Below, piece by piece: positions 32,601 through 41,166 of a stretch of 64,000 nt of DNA. Position 1 is the stretch's first letter, and every line of letters starts with the position of its first letter. The position numbers were made by a program, and so were the translations under genes. The notes under the pieces are model-generated. The model was given only the letters and a program-made list of their open reading frames with translations, was not told the DNA's origin and searched no databases. The DNA lies in the NCBI RefSeq assembly GCF_036173105.1, contig NZ_CP108053.1, positions 3,782,001 through 3,846,000 of the forward strand. Direction: 5' to 3'. This DNA is from Streptomyces sp. NBC_00287 (GTDB lineage Bacteria > Actinomycetota > Actinomycetes > Streptomycetales > Streptomycetaceae).

Positions 32601-35600
32601 CCTTGGTGTAGTTGGGGCGGTCGGCCTCGTCGTACGACGTCACCGTCGTACCGGTGTCGGGGTCCGTGGAGGAGGTCACCCGGCCGCGGGTGTCGTAGAC
32701 GTAGGACCAGGCGTTGGCCGCGGGATCGGTGACCTTGGTGCGGTAGCCACGGGCGTCGTACTCGTACGCCGTCGTGCGGCCGGTGTCCCCACTCGTCCTG
32801 CTGTAGTGCTTGACGGAGGTGACCCGGCCGAGGGCGTCGACGTAGGTCCGGGTCTTCGGGGCCGTGGAACCCGGAGGGTCCACATCCGTGTAGATCTCGC
32901 TGTGAGTGGCGAAGGAGCCGTACTTGTAGTTGCCGCCGTGGTAGACCATGGCGCGGTATTCGCGCTCCAGGCCGTCGTAGCGGAACTTGGTGGAACTCGG
33001 TATCAGGGACAGGGATCTGGGTGCGAAGAGGTCGGTGGCCGGTTCGCCCTTGGCCAGGTAGCCGGCGGTCTTCTCGCGGACCAGGCCATGGTCGTTGTAC
33101 TTCGTGTCCACGATGATCCGGCCGGGGCCGTGGGCCTCGGTCTGGGTCTGGACCTCGCGTTGCAGGCCGTCGTAGAGGGTCACCGTCTGGGCGTAGGTGC
33201 CGTCGTCCTTGAGTGTCTGGAGTGTCACCGAGGCGGGGCGGTTGACCTTGGGGGTAGCCACTGCCGCCTGGTAGGAGATCTGCACGTTCGGCGACTGGCC
33301 GGCGGCTGAGCGGGACGGCGACCAGCCCTTCACCAGGCGGCCGAGGGCGTCGTATTCGTTGCGCGTGACCCGCCCGTTGGGGTCGGTCACGGTCAGCGGC
33401 AGGCTGCGGCCGGGGTCGAACGTCGTCTTGGTGATGTGGCCCTTGGCGTTGAGCGACTTCACCTCGGTGAGCGGACCGCCTGCGTCACCGGGGGTGTACT
33501 GCGTTTCGGTCGTGCCTTGCCCGGAGGCCGTGACGGTGCGCACCCGGCCCAACGGGTCGTAGCTGGTGCCGATGACGTGGGAGTGCGCCGTGCCGGTGCC
33601 GTTGATCTCGGCTCGCGACGTGACCAGTCCCTTGGTCGGGGTGGCGCCGTAGGTCAGGTTGTCGTAGGTGTTCCGCACCGACGACTTGAGCTGGGTGGCC
33701 GGGTCAGCGGCGGCCTGGGCGGCGCAGCTGGTGGCGGTGACGCGCTCTTCCTTGGGCAGACCGATCAGCCAGTCGGTGGTGTTGTGCAGGTACGACGTGG
33801 TGGTGCAGGTCCGGTCGGAGAAGGTCTCGGCGGTGCCGTTGATCCTGACCACGGCCGACTCCACCTGGAGGGGCAGGCCGTAGGTGTCGTCCACCGTTGT
33901 GGTGGTGCGAACGCCGCGCCAGTCGGCACCGAGCGCCTGCAAGTCGTCCGTCCGCTTGACGCCGACGCGATGGGCGAGCAGCGGCTCGCCAGCCGTTCCG
34001 TCCTCGTTCTCCCGGGCGCGGGAAGCAGTCTGCTTGGAGTAGGGGAAGGTCAGTTGCCGCTTGCGGATCTTGCCGTCGGAGTCGACATAGGTGGTGGTCT
34101 CCGCGGTCATGCCCGCGAACTGCGGCGCATCGTCGGCGACGAGTGTGTAGGCGCTCTTGGAGTCCTTGACTTCGCCGCCGACGCCCTGGAAGTAGCGCGT
34201 GACGGTGTAGGACTGGCCGTTCAGCACGCTCGTCGTGGAGGTGGTCTTGGCGCCCTTACGGACGGAGACCTGCCGGTAGCCCCGCCAGTCGCTGTAGGTG
34301 CGCAGGGCGGGGCGGGTGAACTCGTCGTCGCTCTTGGCCCAGGCCGTGCCCTCGTACTCGTACATGTTGGTGACAGGAACACCGTGCGAGGTGACCTTGT
34401 CGGTCTCGGTCACGGACGCCACGACGTACTTGTTGAACCAGGCCTTCTTGGGCGTTCTGTCATCCCCGTCGGGCGACCAGCGGACCGGGTAGCAAGTGCC
34501 ATTGTTCTTGCCCTTGTCCTCCGCCGGCTCGGCCGCGCAGCCGCCGGTGTACTCGACCTCGATGTCGCCGCCGTACTCGGTGGAGACGGTGCCAATGCGG
34601 GGGCGCGTGAAGCCGGGGCGCTGATCGGTCTTGCTCCTGGGGACGAGGCTGGGCAGTTGCCGGTCCTTCAGCCGGTCGCGCAGTGGTGAGGTGGAACCCA
34701 CGGTGTACGCGGAGAAGCTGACGCCGTACTCGGACTGGAGGGTGCCTGTGGTGTCGCCGGGGGCGTAGCCGGTGCGGGTGATGGAGTTCAGCCACAGGCC
34801 GGGCGAGGTGTCGTACCAGTCCTCGGGGAAGGACTGGTGCAGCGTGTACTTGTCGACCGGGCCCAGAGCGGTCTGTCCGGCGCGCGCGGCCTTGGTGGTG
34901 ACCGAGTCCAGGCGCAGCTGGGTCCAGAAGGACGGGAACGCCGGGCAGAGCTTGGAAGTGGACTTGCAGTTGAGGTTGCCCGGGGTGTCCCACCAGGGGC
35001 GGTAGGCGCCCGGGTCGTCGGTCTTGGCGAAGTTCGCTGCGTCGCACGCCGTGTCCGACTTCAGGCAGCGCTGCTTGACGTTGAACTCGATCGTCGCGGA
35101 CGGCTTGGTCAGCGCGCTCGGGCGCATCCCGTACTCGATCGACAGCGGATAGGCGTGACGACCGTACTGCTCGGGCGACTTGAACTTCTTGCGCGGGGCG
35201 TAGTAGTTCGTCTCCTGCTTCCAGCTGACGATCATCGTGTTGCCGTGGACATCGACCACCTTGTCCAGGCCCCAGCGCCAGGCCTGCTGCTTACCCGCTC
35301 CGCAGCGTGAGTCGGCGAAGGCGGTGGCGTGGCACGGCTCCCCCGGGTGGTTGCCGAAGACCGGCACCGTGGAGACGGAGTTGGTGTCGGCGTGGCCGCC
35401 GCCCACCTGGTGCTGCCCGAAGTAGTAGCTCGTGCCGTCCCTGCCGGTGACGACCCAGTACTCGCCGTTGTTGTCGTCGTTGACGGCGCCCACCCGGTGC
35501 TCGACACGAGTGCCGTCGTCGCTCTGGGGACGGTAGACCTCGGTCGCGGTCTCGGGGTTGGCGCCGGCGGTGGACTCGCGGACGAGTTCGGTGGTCTTGC

Positions 35601-36828
35601 CGTTGAGGGACATCACCGCGTTGGGCGACACCCAGCACAGGTCGGACGTCTTGTCCTTCGTCGCCGTGTTGTTGGGCGTACCGGAGTCGAGTGCCTTGCG
35701 GTCGTCCTTGCAGGTCCGGTAGCGGCGCTCGATGAAGCCGACGTCGTAGCTCCAGCCCTCGCCGATCCAGGAGGCCTGGGGCGAGGAGACGGCGGTACGG
35801 CCGTCCACCGTCTGCGAGTTGTACTCGAAGGAGATCTTGGGCGCGGGGCCGGCGGGCGGCGCCGGCACGGTCAGCGGGTACGACCAGGTGAAGGCGCCCG
35901 AAGATCCTCCCGCCGCCCACTTGCCGTTGGACGCGAGCGAGGTCGCCTTGAAACTGCCGCTGCCGACACCGGAATCCAGGGCGCCGACGACAGCGGTGTC
36001 GCCGGTGGCTGCGGGTATCGCGGATGTCGAGGTGCGGTAGGCGGCCTGGGCAACACCGGCTCCGGTCGTGGAGTCCGACGGGGCGGAAGCCGGGGTCACC
36101 GTACCGTCGGCGGCGGGGTCGACCGTGGCGGTGACGGACTTCGACGCCGGGTCGTTGTCGGTCTCCAGCTCCTCGTACGTCTGACACGCCTCGTCGTCCG
36201 GCGTGGTCAGGTAGCACTCCGGGAACTGCACGAAGGTCAGCCGGGAGGCCCAGTCGGCGCCGTACAGGCTCTCGAACTTGGCGTAGTCGAGCTTGACGGA
36301 GACCGGCACCGCACCCGTGTCGGGGGCCCGGACCACCATCAGGGCGCCGTCGATGCCCTGGCTGACCGCGGCGGTCCGGTCCGGGATGGTCACCTGCCAA
36401 GTGCCCGTGGGCGTCGGCTGGTCGGGGGCCTGGCCGAGGCTTACGGGCAGGGTTCCTACGGGGCTGAGCGCCGCCTGCTGGGCAGCGGTCCTTGTGGAGG
36501 CGGGCGTCGTCGTCGAGCCGAAGGTGACCGAGCCGCTCACGTTCGAGGGCGGCGTCACCGTGCCGGCTGTCGGTGCGACCTGCTCTTTGGGGATCTGCCC
36601 CTTCAGCGTCTCCAGATGGCGGCTGGGGATCCTCAGGCCGGGCACCGGCAGATCCCGCTTCAGCGCCTCAAGAGTCAACGACTCCCGTCCGGTCTCCTCC
36701 TTCGCCGGATCCGGGGGCAGCGCGAGCGACTGGGCGGGCAGCAACCCCACCAGCAGCGCGGCCGCGGTAACCGGCACGGCGATGCGTGCGCGGCGCGGCT
36801 TGCGGGCGTACGGAAGTCGACCGAACAC
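29680..36828 (-). CDS. Giant secreted Rhs/YD-repeat polymorphic toxin with Hint domain
   Basis: 2382 residues from a GTG at 36828 (GGGGGGA eight bases upstream; an earlier GTG at 36849 lacks this). A signal peptide (RIAVPVTAAALLVGLLPAQSLA) is followed by an N-terminal secreted Rhs region (KISFEYNSQTVDGRTA...), many YD repeats (about 1060-1940), and the Rhs core ending YLGVGIDDAATGLTHIGAREYDQSSGRFLSTDPI. A Hint/pretoxin protease domain (about 2115-2255: CFLAGTDVLMADG, ATHEHPFW, ending VLVHNSG) then precedes a roughly 125-residue tip: VYYVGRFG, RRHGD, QARLLEQRMMEYF. The tip fits a GIY-YIG-like nuclease. The Hint domain may autocleave to release it. Confidence 0.9.
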   Translation of the reverse strand: MFGRLPYARKPRRARIAVPVTAAALLVGLLPAQSLALPPDPAKEETGRESLTLEALKRDLPVPGLRIPSRHLETLKGQIPKEQVAPTAGTVTPPSNVSGSVTFGSTTTPASTRTAAQQAALSPVGTLPVSLGQAPDQPTPTGTWQVTIPDRTAAVSQGIDGALMVVRAPDTGAVPVSVKLDYAKFESLYGADWASRLTFVQFPECYLTTPDDEACQTYEELETDNDPASKSVTATVDPAADGTVTPASAPSDSTTGAGVAQAAYRTSTSAIPAATGDTAVVGALDSGVGSGSFKATSLASNGKWAAGGSSGAFTWSYPLTVPAPPAGPAPKISFEYNSQTVDGRTAVSSPQASWIGEGWSYDVGFIERRYRTCKDDRKALDSGTPNNTATKDKTSDLCWVSPNAVMSLNGKTTELVRESTAGANPETATEVYRPQSDDGTRVEHRVGAVNDDNNGEYWVVTGRDGTSYYFGQHQVGGGHADTNSVSTVPVFGNHPGEPCHATAFADSRCGAGKQQAWRWGLDKVVDVHGNTMIVSWKQETNYYAPRKKFKSPEQYGRHAYPLSIEYGMRPSALTKPSATIEFNVKQRCLKSDTACDAANFAKTDDPGAYRPWWDTPGNLNCKSTSKLCPAFPSFWTQLRLDSVTTKAARAGQTALGPVDKYTLHQSFPEDWYDTSPGLWLNSITRTGYAPGDTTGTLQSEYGVSFSAYTVGSTSPLRDRLKDRQLPSLVPRSKTDQRPGFTRPRIGTVSTEYGGDIEVEYTGGCAAEPAEDKGKNNGTCYPVRWSPDGDDRTPKKAWFNKYVVASVTETDKVTSHGVPVTNMYEYEGTAWAKSDDEFTRPALRTYSDWRGYRQVSVRKGAKTTSTTSVLNGQSYTVTRYFQGVGGEVKDSKSAYTLVADDAPQFAGMTAETTTYVDSDGKIRKRQLTFPYSKQTASRARENEDGTAGEPLLAHRVGVKRTDDLQALGADWRGVRTTTTVDDTYGLPLQVESAVVRINGTAETFSDRTCTTTSYLHNTTDWLIGLPKEERVTATSCAAQAAADPATQLKSSVRNTYDNLTYGATPTKGLVTSRAEINGTGTAHSHVIGTSYDPLGRVRTVTASGQGTTETQYTPGDAGGPLTEVKSLNAKGHITKTTFDPGRSLPLTVTDPNGRVTRNEYDALGRLVKGWSPSRSAAGQSPNVQISYQAAVATPKVNRPASVTLQTLKDDGTYAQTVTLYDGLQREVQTQTEAHGPGRIIVDTKYNDHGLVREKTAGYLAKGEPATDLFAPRSLSLIPSSTKFRYDGLEREYRAMVYHGGNYKYGSFATHSEIYTDVDPPGSTAPKTRTYVDALGRVTSVKHYSRTSGDTGRTTAYEYDARGYRTKVTDPAANAWSYVYDTRGRVTSSTDPDTGTTVTSYDEADRPNYTKDAREQETYTEYDLLGRVKAVRQGSATASPVKSYTYDDLPGGLGKPTASTRHTADGDYVNRVTGYDAEYHVTGSETVIPANSMTTGLSGTYTYAYTYTPTGQPQSVMLPAKGGLASEKVITRYNSDGLPESTSGQTWYTADATYSPYGEALRTVSGAQPYRVWTTNFVNPNTGSLQRTVTDRETAGPHRITDSYYSYDASGTITSNARQLADAEWDTQCFTYDVMGELTHAWTSNMEGAGCKAANGTTWGYRSDYAFSSGPVADAPDESTDGTAPDASLTSTLSAAAPDSTTVSTGATAYRQSFTYDWIGNRATMTEPDTADATKNVTFTYGHGKTVAGNVTQPHTMTSIKSTPSGKDSSYTYDATGNTTDRDLHNTTQDLVWSPENKLDSITAAGTKTTYVYDANGNRILEKSATGSTLYLGETELTTNTTGTITKASRTYAQPGAPAVTRTTTNGSTTGHKLSVLLADHLGTANTTVELASGQPVTRRAFKPFGELRGAKPTSWPNKRSYLGVGIDDAATGLTHIGAREYDQSSGRFLSTDPIIDVADPLQMNGYSYANNSPVSKSDPTGLLTVFDGSGGGSSSPGDQEWVESQTPVTNDTQSLITHFSESSPNGHNPDSNYWVTPIYENSGQSNACFGRLACAKAYRFLLRSDDTEKAKRIAATYCIEHYNECAEDARAYDRGKLIEGFVAALVTGGKAKGASPCKCFLAGTDVLMADGETKDIEDIEVGDEVLATDPETGEAGPRKVTHLIVTEDDKHFNELSIATEDGIEKLTATHEHPFWSPSEDNWVPARQLEPGMTLRTDEGDTVIVTGNRAFSRHARTYNLTVDDLHTYYVLAGETPVLVHNSGGVDFDLTEMDEPGHSNYILMDKNKMVYYVGRFGPNETPASVQRRHGDNHDRFNRANGDDMVVYPGTRTYGQARLLEQRMMEYFNTYVGRGPTWRGNRDNPMESAKVPQYLSYERYKNGGCP

Positions 36829-37285
36829 GGCGAGATCCCCCCGGACCACTTGAGGCGGGACCGGCGACGGACCACGCGTGATGACGTATCAGACCATGAA
36901 GATTCTGTGATCACCTTGTGACGGAACGCTAGAGGTAAAGAGGGGATGTGATGATCGACATGGCCCGTAACGGCTGGTAACTGGGCGTGGCGTATGGAAA
37001 TCCACCACATGACGGGAAAGCGCTTCGCAACCGTCCTGGTCGCGCCATTGTCGCTATTCAGGACGCGTGGGCATCTATCCCTCCTGCAGGCATCATGATT
37101 CACACCGGATTGCGAAGCTTTTCGAGATTGGCCATGAGGCAAGTCGCCCCCGGTGGCCACCCGGCCGGGAGGGCGTCGTCACCTCTCACGCCTCACACAC
37201 AACTTGGCCACAGGGTGACGACAGGTCCCCCATGAGTCATCATCGGCTGGCCCGAGGGGGAACGAGGGGGAAGGGGATCCGCCCG
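36829..37285. promoter_or_regulatory. Divergent promoter region, Rhs and DNRLRE genes
   Basis: 457 bases between two divergent secreted-protein genes. It is less GC-rich than its surroundings (for example GAAGATTCTGTGATCACC near 36899) and contains the promoters for both. No protein-like frame or strong hairpin was seen. Confidence 0.6.
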
Positions 37286-40200
37286 ATGACGCGTAACTGG
37301 CGCCGTGTGCCCAGCCGTCGGGGCGTCGCGGCCGTGCTCGCCACCGCGCTCGCCGTGACCGGTGTCGTCTACGCCGGAGTCGGCCTGGACAGCGATGACC
37401 GGCCGGACAGCAGCGGCCATGACCGGCGTGCGACTAAGCCGCTGACCGAGGCCGCCGCTGTGACTCAGGCGGTGCGAAGCGGCAGGAACGTCGAGGTGAC
37501 CGCTGCCCGCACAGCCCGCTCCACGACCTGGGCGCGCCCCGACGGCGGCATGGTGAAGGAGCTGTACGCCTCCCCGATCCGCGCCAAGGTGGGCGGTGAG
37601 TGGAAGCGGATCGACCCAACTCTGCGCCGCACCAAGGATGGTTGGGAGCCGAAGGCCACCAACACCCGCATGGTGTTCTCCAACGGATCCGAGGGATCCG
37701 GCGGCCGAGAGGACCAACGCGCCTCTCGTACGTCGGTGCAGCGCGTCCCCCTCGTCAAGCAGGCCGCCGCGGCGGACACCGGCACCCCGCTGGTCACGCT
37801 GTACGTCGGCGGCGGAGCGCACGCGATCCAGCTCACCTGGCCCGGCCCCGTCCCGACCCCGGTCATCGACGGCAACCGCGCGCTGTACCCGGAGATCTTT
37901 CCCGGCGGCGACCTGGTACTCACGGCCGACGACGACGGCTTCGGCCAACTGGTCGTGCTCAAGAACCGCGCGGCCGCCTCCGATCCGCATGTGCAGCAGC
38001 TGGTCTACGGCCTCAACTCGGCCACGCTGACGTTCCGGCTGGACCCGCTCTCCGGCATCGTCAGCGCGCTGGACGCCAACGGCGACGAGGTGGCGGTGTC
38101 ACCGACTCCGCTGATGTGGGACAACAGCGGAGCGCCCGCTGTCACCAACGGCACCGTGGGGGCGACCGCTCAGCCGACCGAGCCCGAGGCGCCCGACACC
38201 GGCAGCCCCTCGCCCACGGACAGCACCGAACCCAGCCCCACCGAGGAAGAACCGCCCGTCGAGTCGGACGAGCAGAGCGACACCGACGTAGAGGACCTGC
38301 CCACCGCGAGTGACGGCCCCGAGCCCACGGGTTCGGATTCGCCCCTGCCCTCCGCGCCGCCCGAGCCGACTCCGGCGCCCTCGCAGACCGGCGCGGCCTC
38401 GACGCTCGGCCTGGCCTCCCTCAACGGGCCCTCCCCCGACTCGCGGGGCGACCTCGTCGAGGCCGAGCTGGGTGTGGGGCAGTGGACGCTCACCCCCGAC
38501 CAGGACTTCCTGGCCGATCCGGCGACCACGTACCCGGTCTTCATCGACCCGGCGTTCACCAAGCACACCCAGGACTGGACCACGGCCTACAACCGGCACC
38601 CCAACGCCACCTTCTACAACGGCATGGACTTCAACGCGGGCGGCACGCACGAGGCCCGCGTCGGTTTCGAGTCGGACACCTGGGGCACCTCCCGGTCCTT
38701 CTTCAACATCACCTTCGACCCGGATCTCAAGGGCACGAAGATCACCAAGGCCAAGCTGACCGTGCTGGAACGGTACGCCTGGTCCTGCAGTCCGCGCAGC
38801 GTCAGCGTGCATCGCACCGGGCCGATCACCTCCCACACCAACTGGAAGAACGCGCCCAAGCTCCACGACGGCAACAAGCTGGCCACCAAGAGCTTCGCCC
38901 ACGGCTACAAGTCCAGCTGCGGGGACGACTACGAGACGTTCGACGTAAGGAAGGGCGCCCAGGAAGCGGCGGACGACGGCGACGACACCATCACCTTCGG
39001 TATGCGGGCCCGTGACGAGAACGCCCAGTACGCCTGGAAGAAATTCCAGGCCAACGGCGACTTCGGGCCCACCCTGCGACTGGAGTACAACCGCAAGCCC
39101 GCCATCGTCTCCAACTCCCTGGACCTCGGTCCGGACGGCAAGTGCACCACCACGAAGCCGTACGTCCGTATGGGCTCGGGCGATCTCACCTTCACCGCCA
39201 AGGCCACGGACAAGGACAAGAACCTCGACTTCTTCGACTTCGATCTGTGGGAGCTGGGCCAGTGGAAGACCACGGGTGACCTGCTCGGGTCGACCGGCAA
39301 GAAGACCGTGGCAAACGGCACCGGCGAAGCACTGGTGATCACTTCGGGATTCGCCACCAGCAAGCTCAAGAGCGGCGCCACGTACTCGTGGCGGGTCCGG
39401 GCCGTCGACGACGCGGAGAGCTCTTCGGGCTACTACCCGAAGAAGGCCCCGTGCCGGTTCGTCCTGGACACCACCGCACCCAGGCCTCCCAAGGTCACCT
39501 CCACCGACTACCCGAACGCCGACGCGAGCGAGAACGGCTTCGGCAGCGGCGCCGAGGACGCGACCTGGAGCGTCAAGAAGTTCGGCTCACCGGGCTCCTT
39601 CACATTCCGCGCCGTCAACACGGACGTCAAGCGCTACGACTACAGCTTCAACTCGCCCTCCTACACGGGCTCCGTCAGCCGGGTGCCCGGAAGCGCCACC
39701 TCGGTCACGGCCACCATCAACGACGCCAAACCGCCGAGCGCCGGCCCCAACGTGCTGTACGTGCGGGCCGTCGACAGCGCCGACAACGCCTCGGAGCCGA
39801 CGAAGTACCTCTTCTACGTCACCCCTCGCGACCAGGCCGACACCCCGGGCGACTTCACCGGCGACAAGCTCCCGGACCTCATGGTCGTCACCGAAGCCGG
39901 AAACCTCGCCCTCTACCCGTCCCAGCAGGACACCGAGTCGGGCAAGGGCACCGGCGACCTGGACTTCTCCATGCCCGGTGCCTACCGGGCCAATCCGAAC
40001 AAGGACCCGGCCGGCGACGACCTTCCGCCCTACGTCGCAGCGTCGAGCGGCCACTTCAAGGGCGCCCTCATCACGCACAACGGCGACATCACCGGCGGTG
40101 ACGGACTCCAGGACCTCGTCGTGCGCGTCGGCGGCAAGCTGTGGGTCTATCCCGGGGACGGCTACGGCGCGGTCAACAGCGACAAGCGCCAGGAAATCCT

Positions 40201-40774
40201 CCTGCCCGACAACGCCCCCAGTCCCGCGAACTTCACCCAGATCGTGGCGGCCGGCGACATCACCGGTGACGGCCGCACCGACTTCCTCGCGACCGTCGAC
40301 AACGGCACCGACGACGACCTGTGGGCCTTCACCGGCTATCACGGCGCCACGGTCGACCAGGCGATCCGCCTGCTCGCCTCGGGCTGGAAGGACCGGGACA
40401 TCGTCACCGTCCAGGATGTCTCCGGTGACGGCATCGCCGACCTCGTCTTCCGTACCGATGTCTCCGGCAGGCTGCTGCTGCGCAAGGGAATCGCGGCGTC
40501 GAGCGGTGGGGTCGACCCCAACTCGCTGGGCACTGCCGCCAGTTCATCCGGCGGCGCGGACCACGAGTACGCCGCGTCCGGCTGGACCCGCACTGCCGTG
40601 CCCATGCTTGTCGGTATCCCGGACACCAACGGGGATTCGATTCCCGACATCTGGGCCATTCGGTCCGACGGCTCCGTGGGTTTCTACGCCGGCGGCAGAA
40701 CCGGGCTCACCGGGAACCCGGTTCAGGTCTACGGCGCCCACGACTTCTGGCTGACGCGTATCGCGATCGGATGA
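37286..40774 (+). CDS. Secreted DNRLRE / FG-GAP repeat protein
   Basis: 1162 residues. A signal anchor (GVAAVLATALAVTGVVYAG) and an N-terminal domain lead to a Ser/Pro/Thr/Glu-rich linker (about 295-385). A DNRLRE domain (about 400-610: ATFYNGMDFNAGGTHEARVGFE, DPDLKGTKITKAKLTVLERYAW, in parts) follows, then two fibronectin/Ig-like modules and C-terminal FG-GAP/VCBS-type repeats (GDITGDGRTDFLATVD, DVSGDGIADLVFRTD, DTNGDSIPDIWAIR) that usually bind calcium. ATG at 37286 after AAGGGGA. Such proteins commonly sit divergent from secreted Rhs genes in streptomycetes, so it may act in display or adhesion, but this is inference. Confidence 0.87.
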   Translation: MTRNWRRVPSRRGVAAVLATALAVTGVVYAGVGLDSDDRPDSSGHDRRATKPLTEAAAVTQAVRSGRNVEVTAARTARSTTWARPDGGMVKELYASPIRAKVGGEWKRIDPTLRRTKDGWEPKATNTRMVFSNGSEGSGGREDQRASRTSVQRVPLVKQAAAADTGTPLVTLYVGGGAHAIQLTWPGPVPTPVIDGNRALYPEIFPGGDLVLTADDDGFGQLVVLKNRAAASDPHVQQLVYGLNSATLTFRLDPLSGIVSALDANGDEVAVSPTPLMWDNSGAPAVTNGTVGATAQPTEPEAPDTGSPSPTDSTEPSPTEEEPPVESDEQSDTDVEDLPTASDGPEPTGSDSPLPSAPPEPTPAPSQTGAASTLGLASLNGPSPDSRGDLVEAELGVGQWTLTPDQDFLADPATTYPVFIDPAFTKHTQDWTTAYNRHPNATFYNGMDFNAGGTHEARVGFESDTWGTSRSFFNITFDPDLKGTKITKAKLTVLERYAWSCSPRSVSVHRTGPITSHTNWKNAPKLHDGNKLATKSFAHGYKSSCGDDYETFDVRKGAQEAADDGDDTITFGMRARDENAQYAWKKFQANGDFGPTLRLEYNRKPAIVSNSLDLGPDGKCTTTKPYVRMGSGDLTFTAKATDKDKNLDFFDFDLWELGQWKTTGDLLGSTGKKTVANGTGEALVITSGFATSKLKSGATYSWRVRAVDDAESSSGYYPKKAPCRFVLDTTAPRPPKVTSTDYPNADASENGFGSGAEDATWSVKKFGSPGSFTFRAVNTDVKRYDYSFNSPSYTGSVSRVPGSATSVTATINDAKPPSAGPNVLYVRAVDSADNASEPTKYLFYVTPRDQADTPGDFTGDKLPDLMVVTEAGNLALYPSQQDTESGKGTGDLDFSMPGAYRANPNKDPAGDDLPPYVAASSGHFKGALITHNGDITGGDGLQDLVVRVGGKLWVYPGDGYGAVNSDKRQEILLPDNAPSPANFTQIVAAGDITGDGRTDFLATVDNGTDDDLWAFTGYHGATVDQAIRLLASGWKDRDIVTVQDVSGDGIADLVFRTDVSGRLLLRKGIAASSGGVDPNSLGTAASSSGGADHEYAASGWTRTAVPMLVGIPDTNGDSIPDIWAIRSDGSVGFYAGGRTGLTGNPVQVYGAHDFWLTRIAIG

Positions 40775-40784
40775 GGTCAAGGGG

Positions 40785-40816
40785 TGGGGCCCGTCTCCGC
40801 AGGGAGGCGGGCCCCA
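40785..40816 (+). terminator. Hairpin terminator after DNRLRE gene
   Basis: TGGGGCCCGTCTCC and GGAGGCGGGCCCCA form a near-perfect stem with one mismatch and a short loop, 11 bases past the stop. Confidence 0.8.
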
Positions 40817-40849
40817 GACCCGTCACGCCCGGAGCCCCTCGTTCCACAT

Positions 40850-41130
40850 ATGCGGGTCTTGCGGATGTCCGTGCGGCTCATCGTCGTCACCGAGAGCTGT
40901 GACGATCTCTCCAGCGCCGCTGGTGTCGGCCAGACGCTGACGTCCTACGAGACGCTGCCGATGGTCACCCTCCGGGTCGATCGGAGCGGGCTTGTCGAGC
41001 TCGCCGCCCAGGACGGGGTGGCGCCTTCTTCAAGGACCGGATCGTCGCCGAGGCCTGCTTCTCCCCCATCGACGCCGCCAACTCCGCCGCCGTGGAAACA
41101 CCCGGTGCGGCCGATATTTCGTACGGCGCC
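40850..41130 (+). pseudogene. Decayed subtilisin-like (S8) protease
   Basis: Frame 1 (from ATG 40850) reads RLIVVTESCDDLSS..., SYETLPMVTLRVDRSGLVELAAQDGV, a typical S8 propeptide. The frame then shifts, and another frame continues GAFFKDRIVAEACFSPIDAANSAA, typical of the region just after the catalytic Asp in secreted actinobacterial subtilases. About 60 residues including the Asp are missing, as are the His and Ser domains. The remnant lies between the DNRLRE gene and matB. Confidence 0.7.
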
Positions 41131-41166
41131 GAAATTCTCGTACTTCGAATTCCGCGCATTCCCGCA

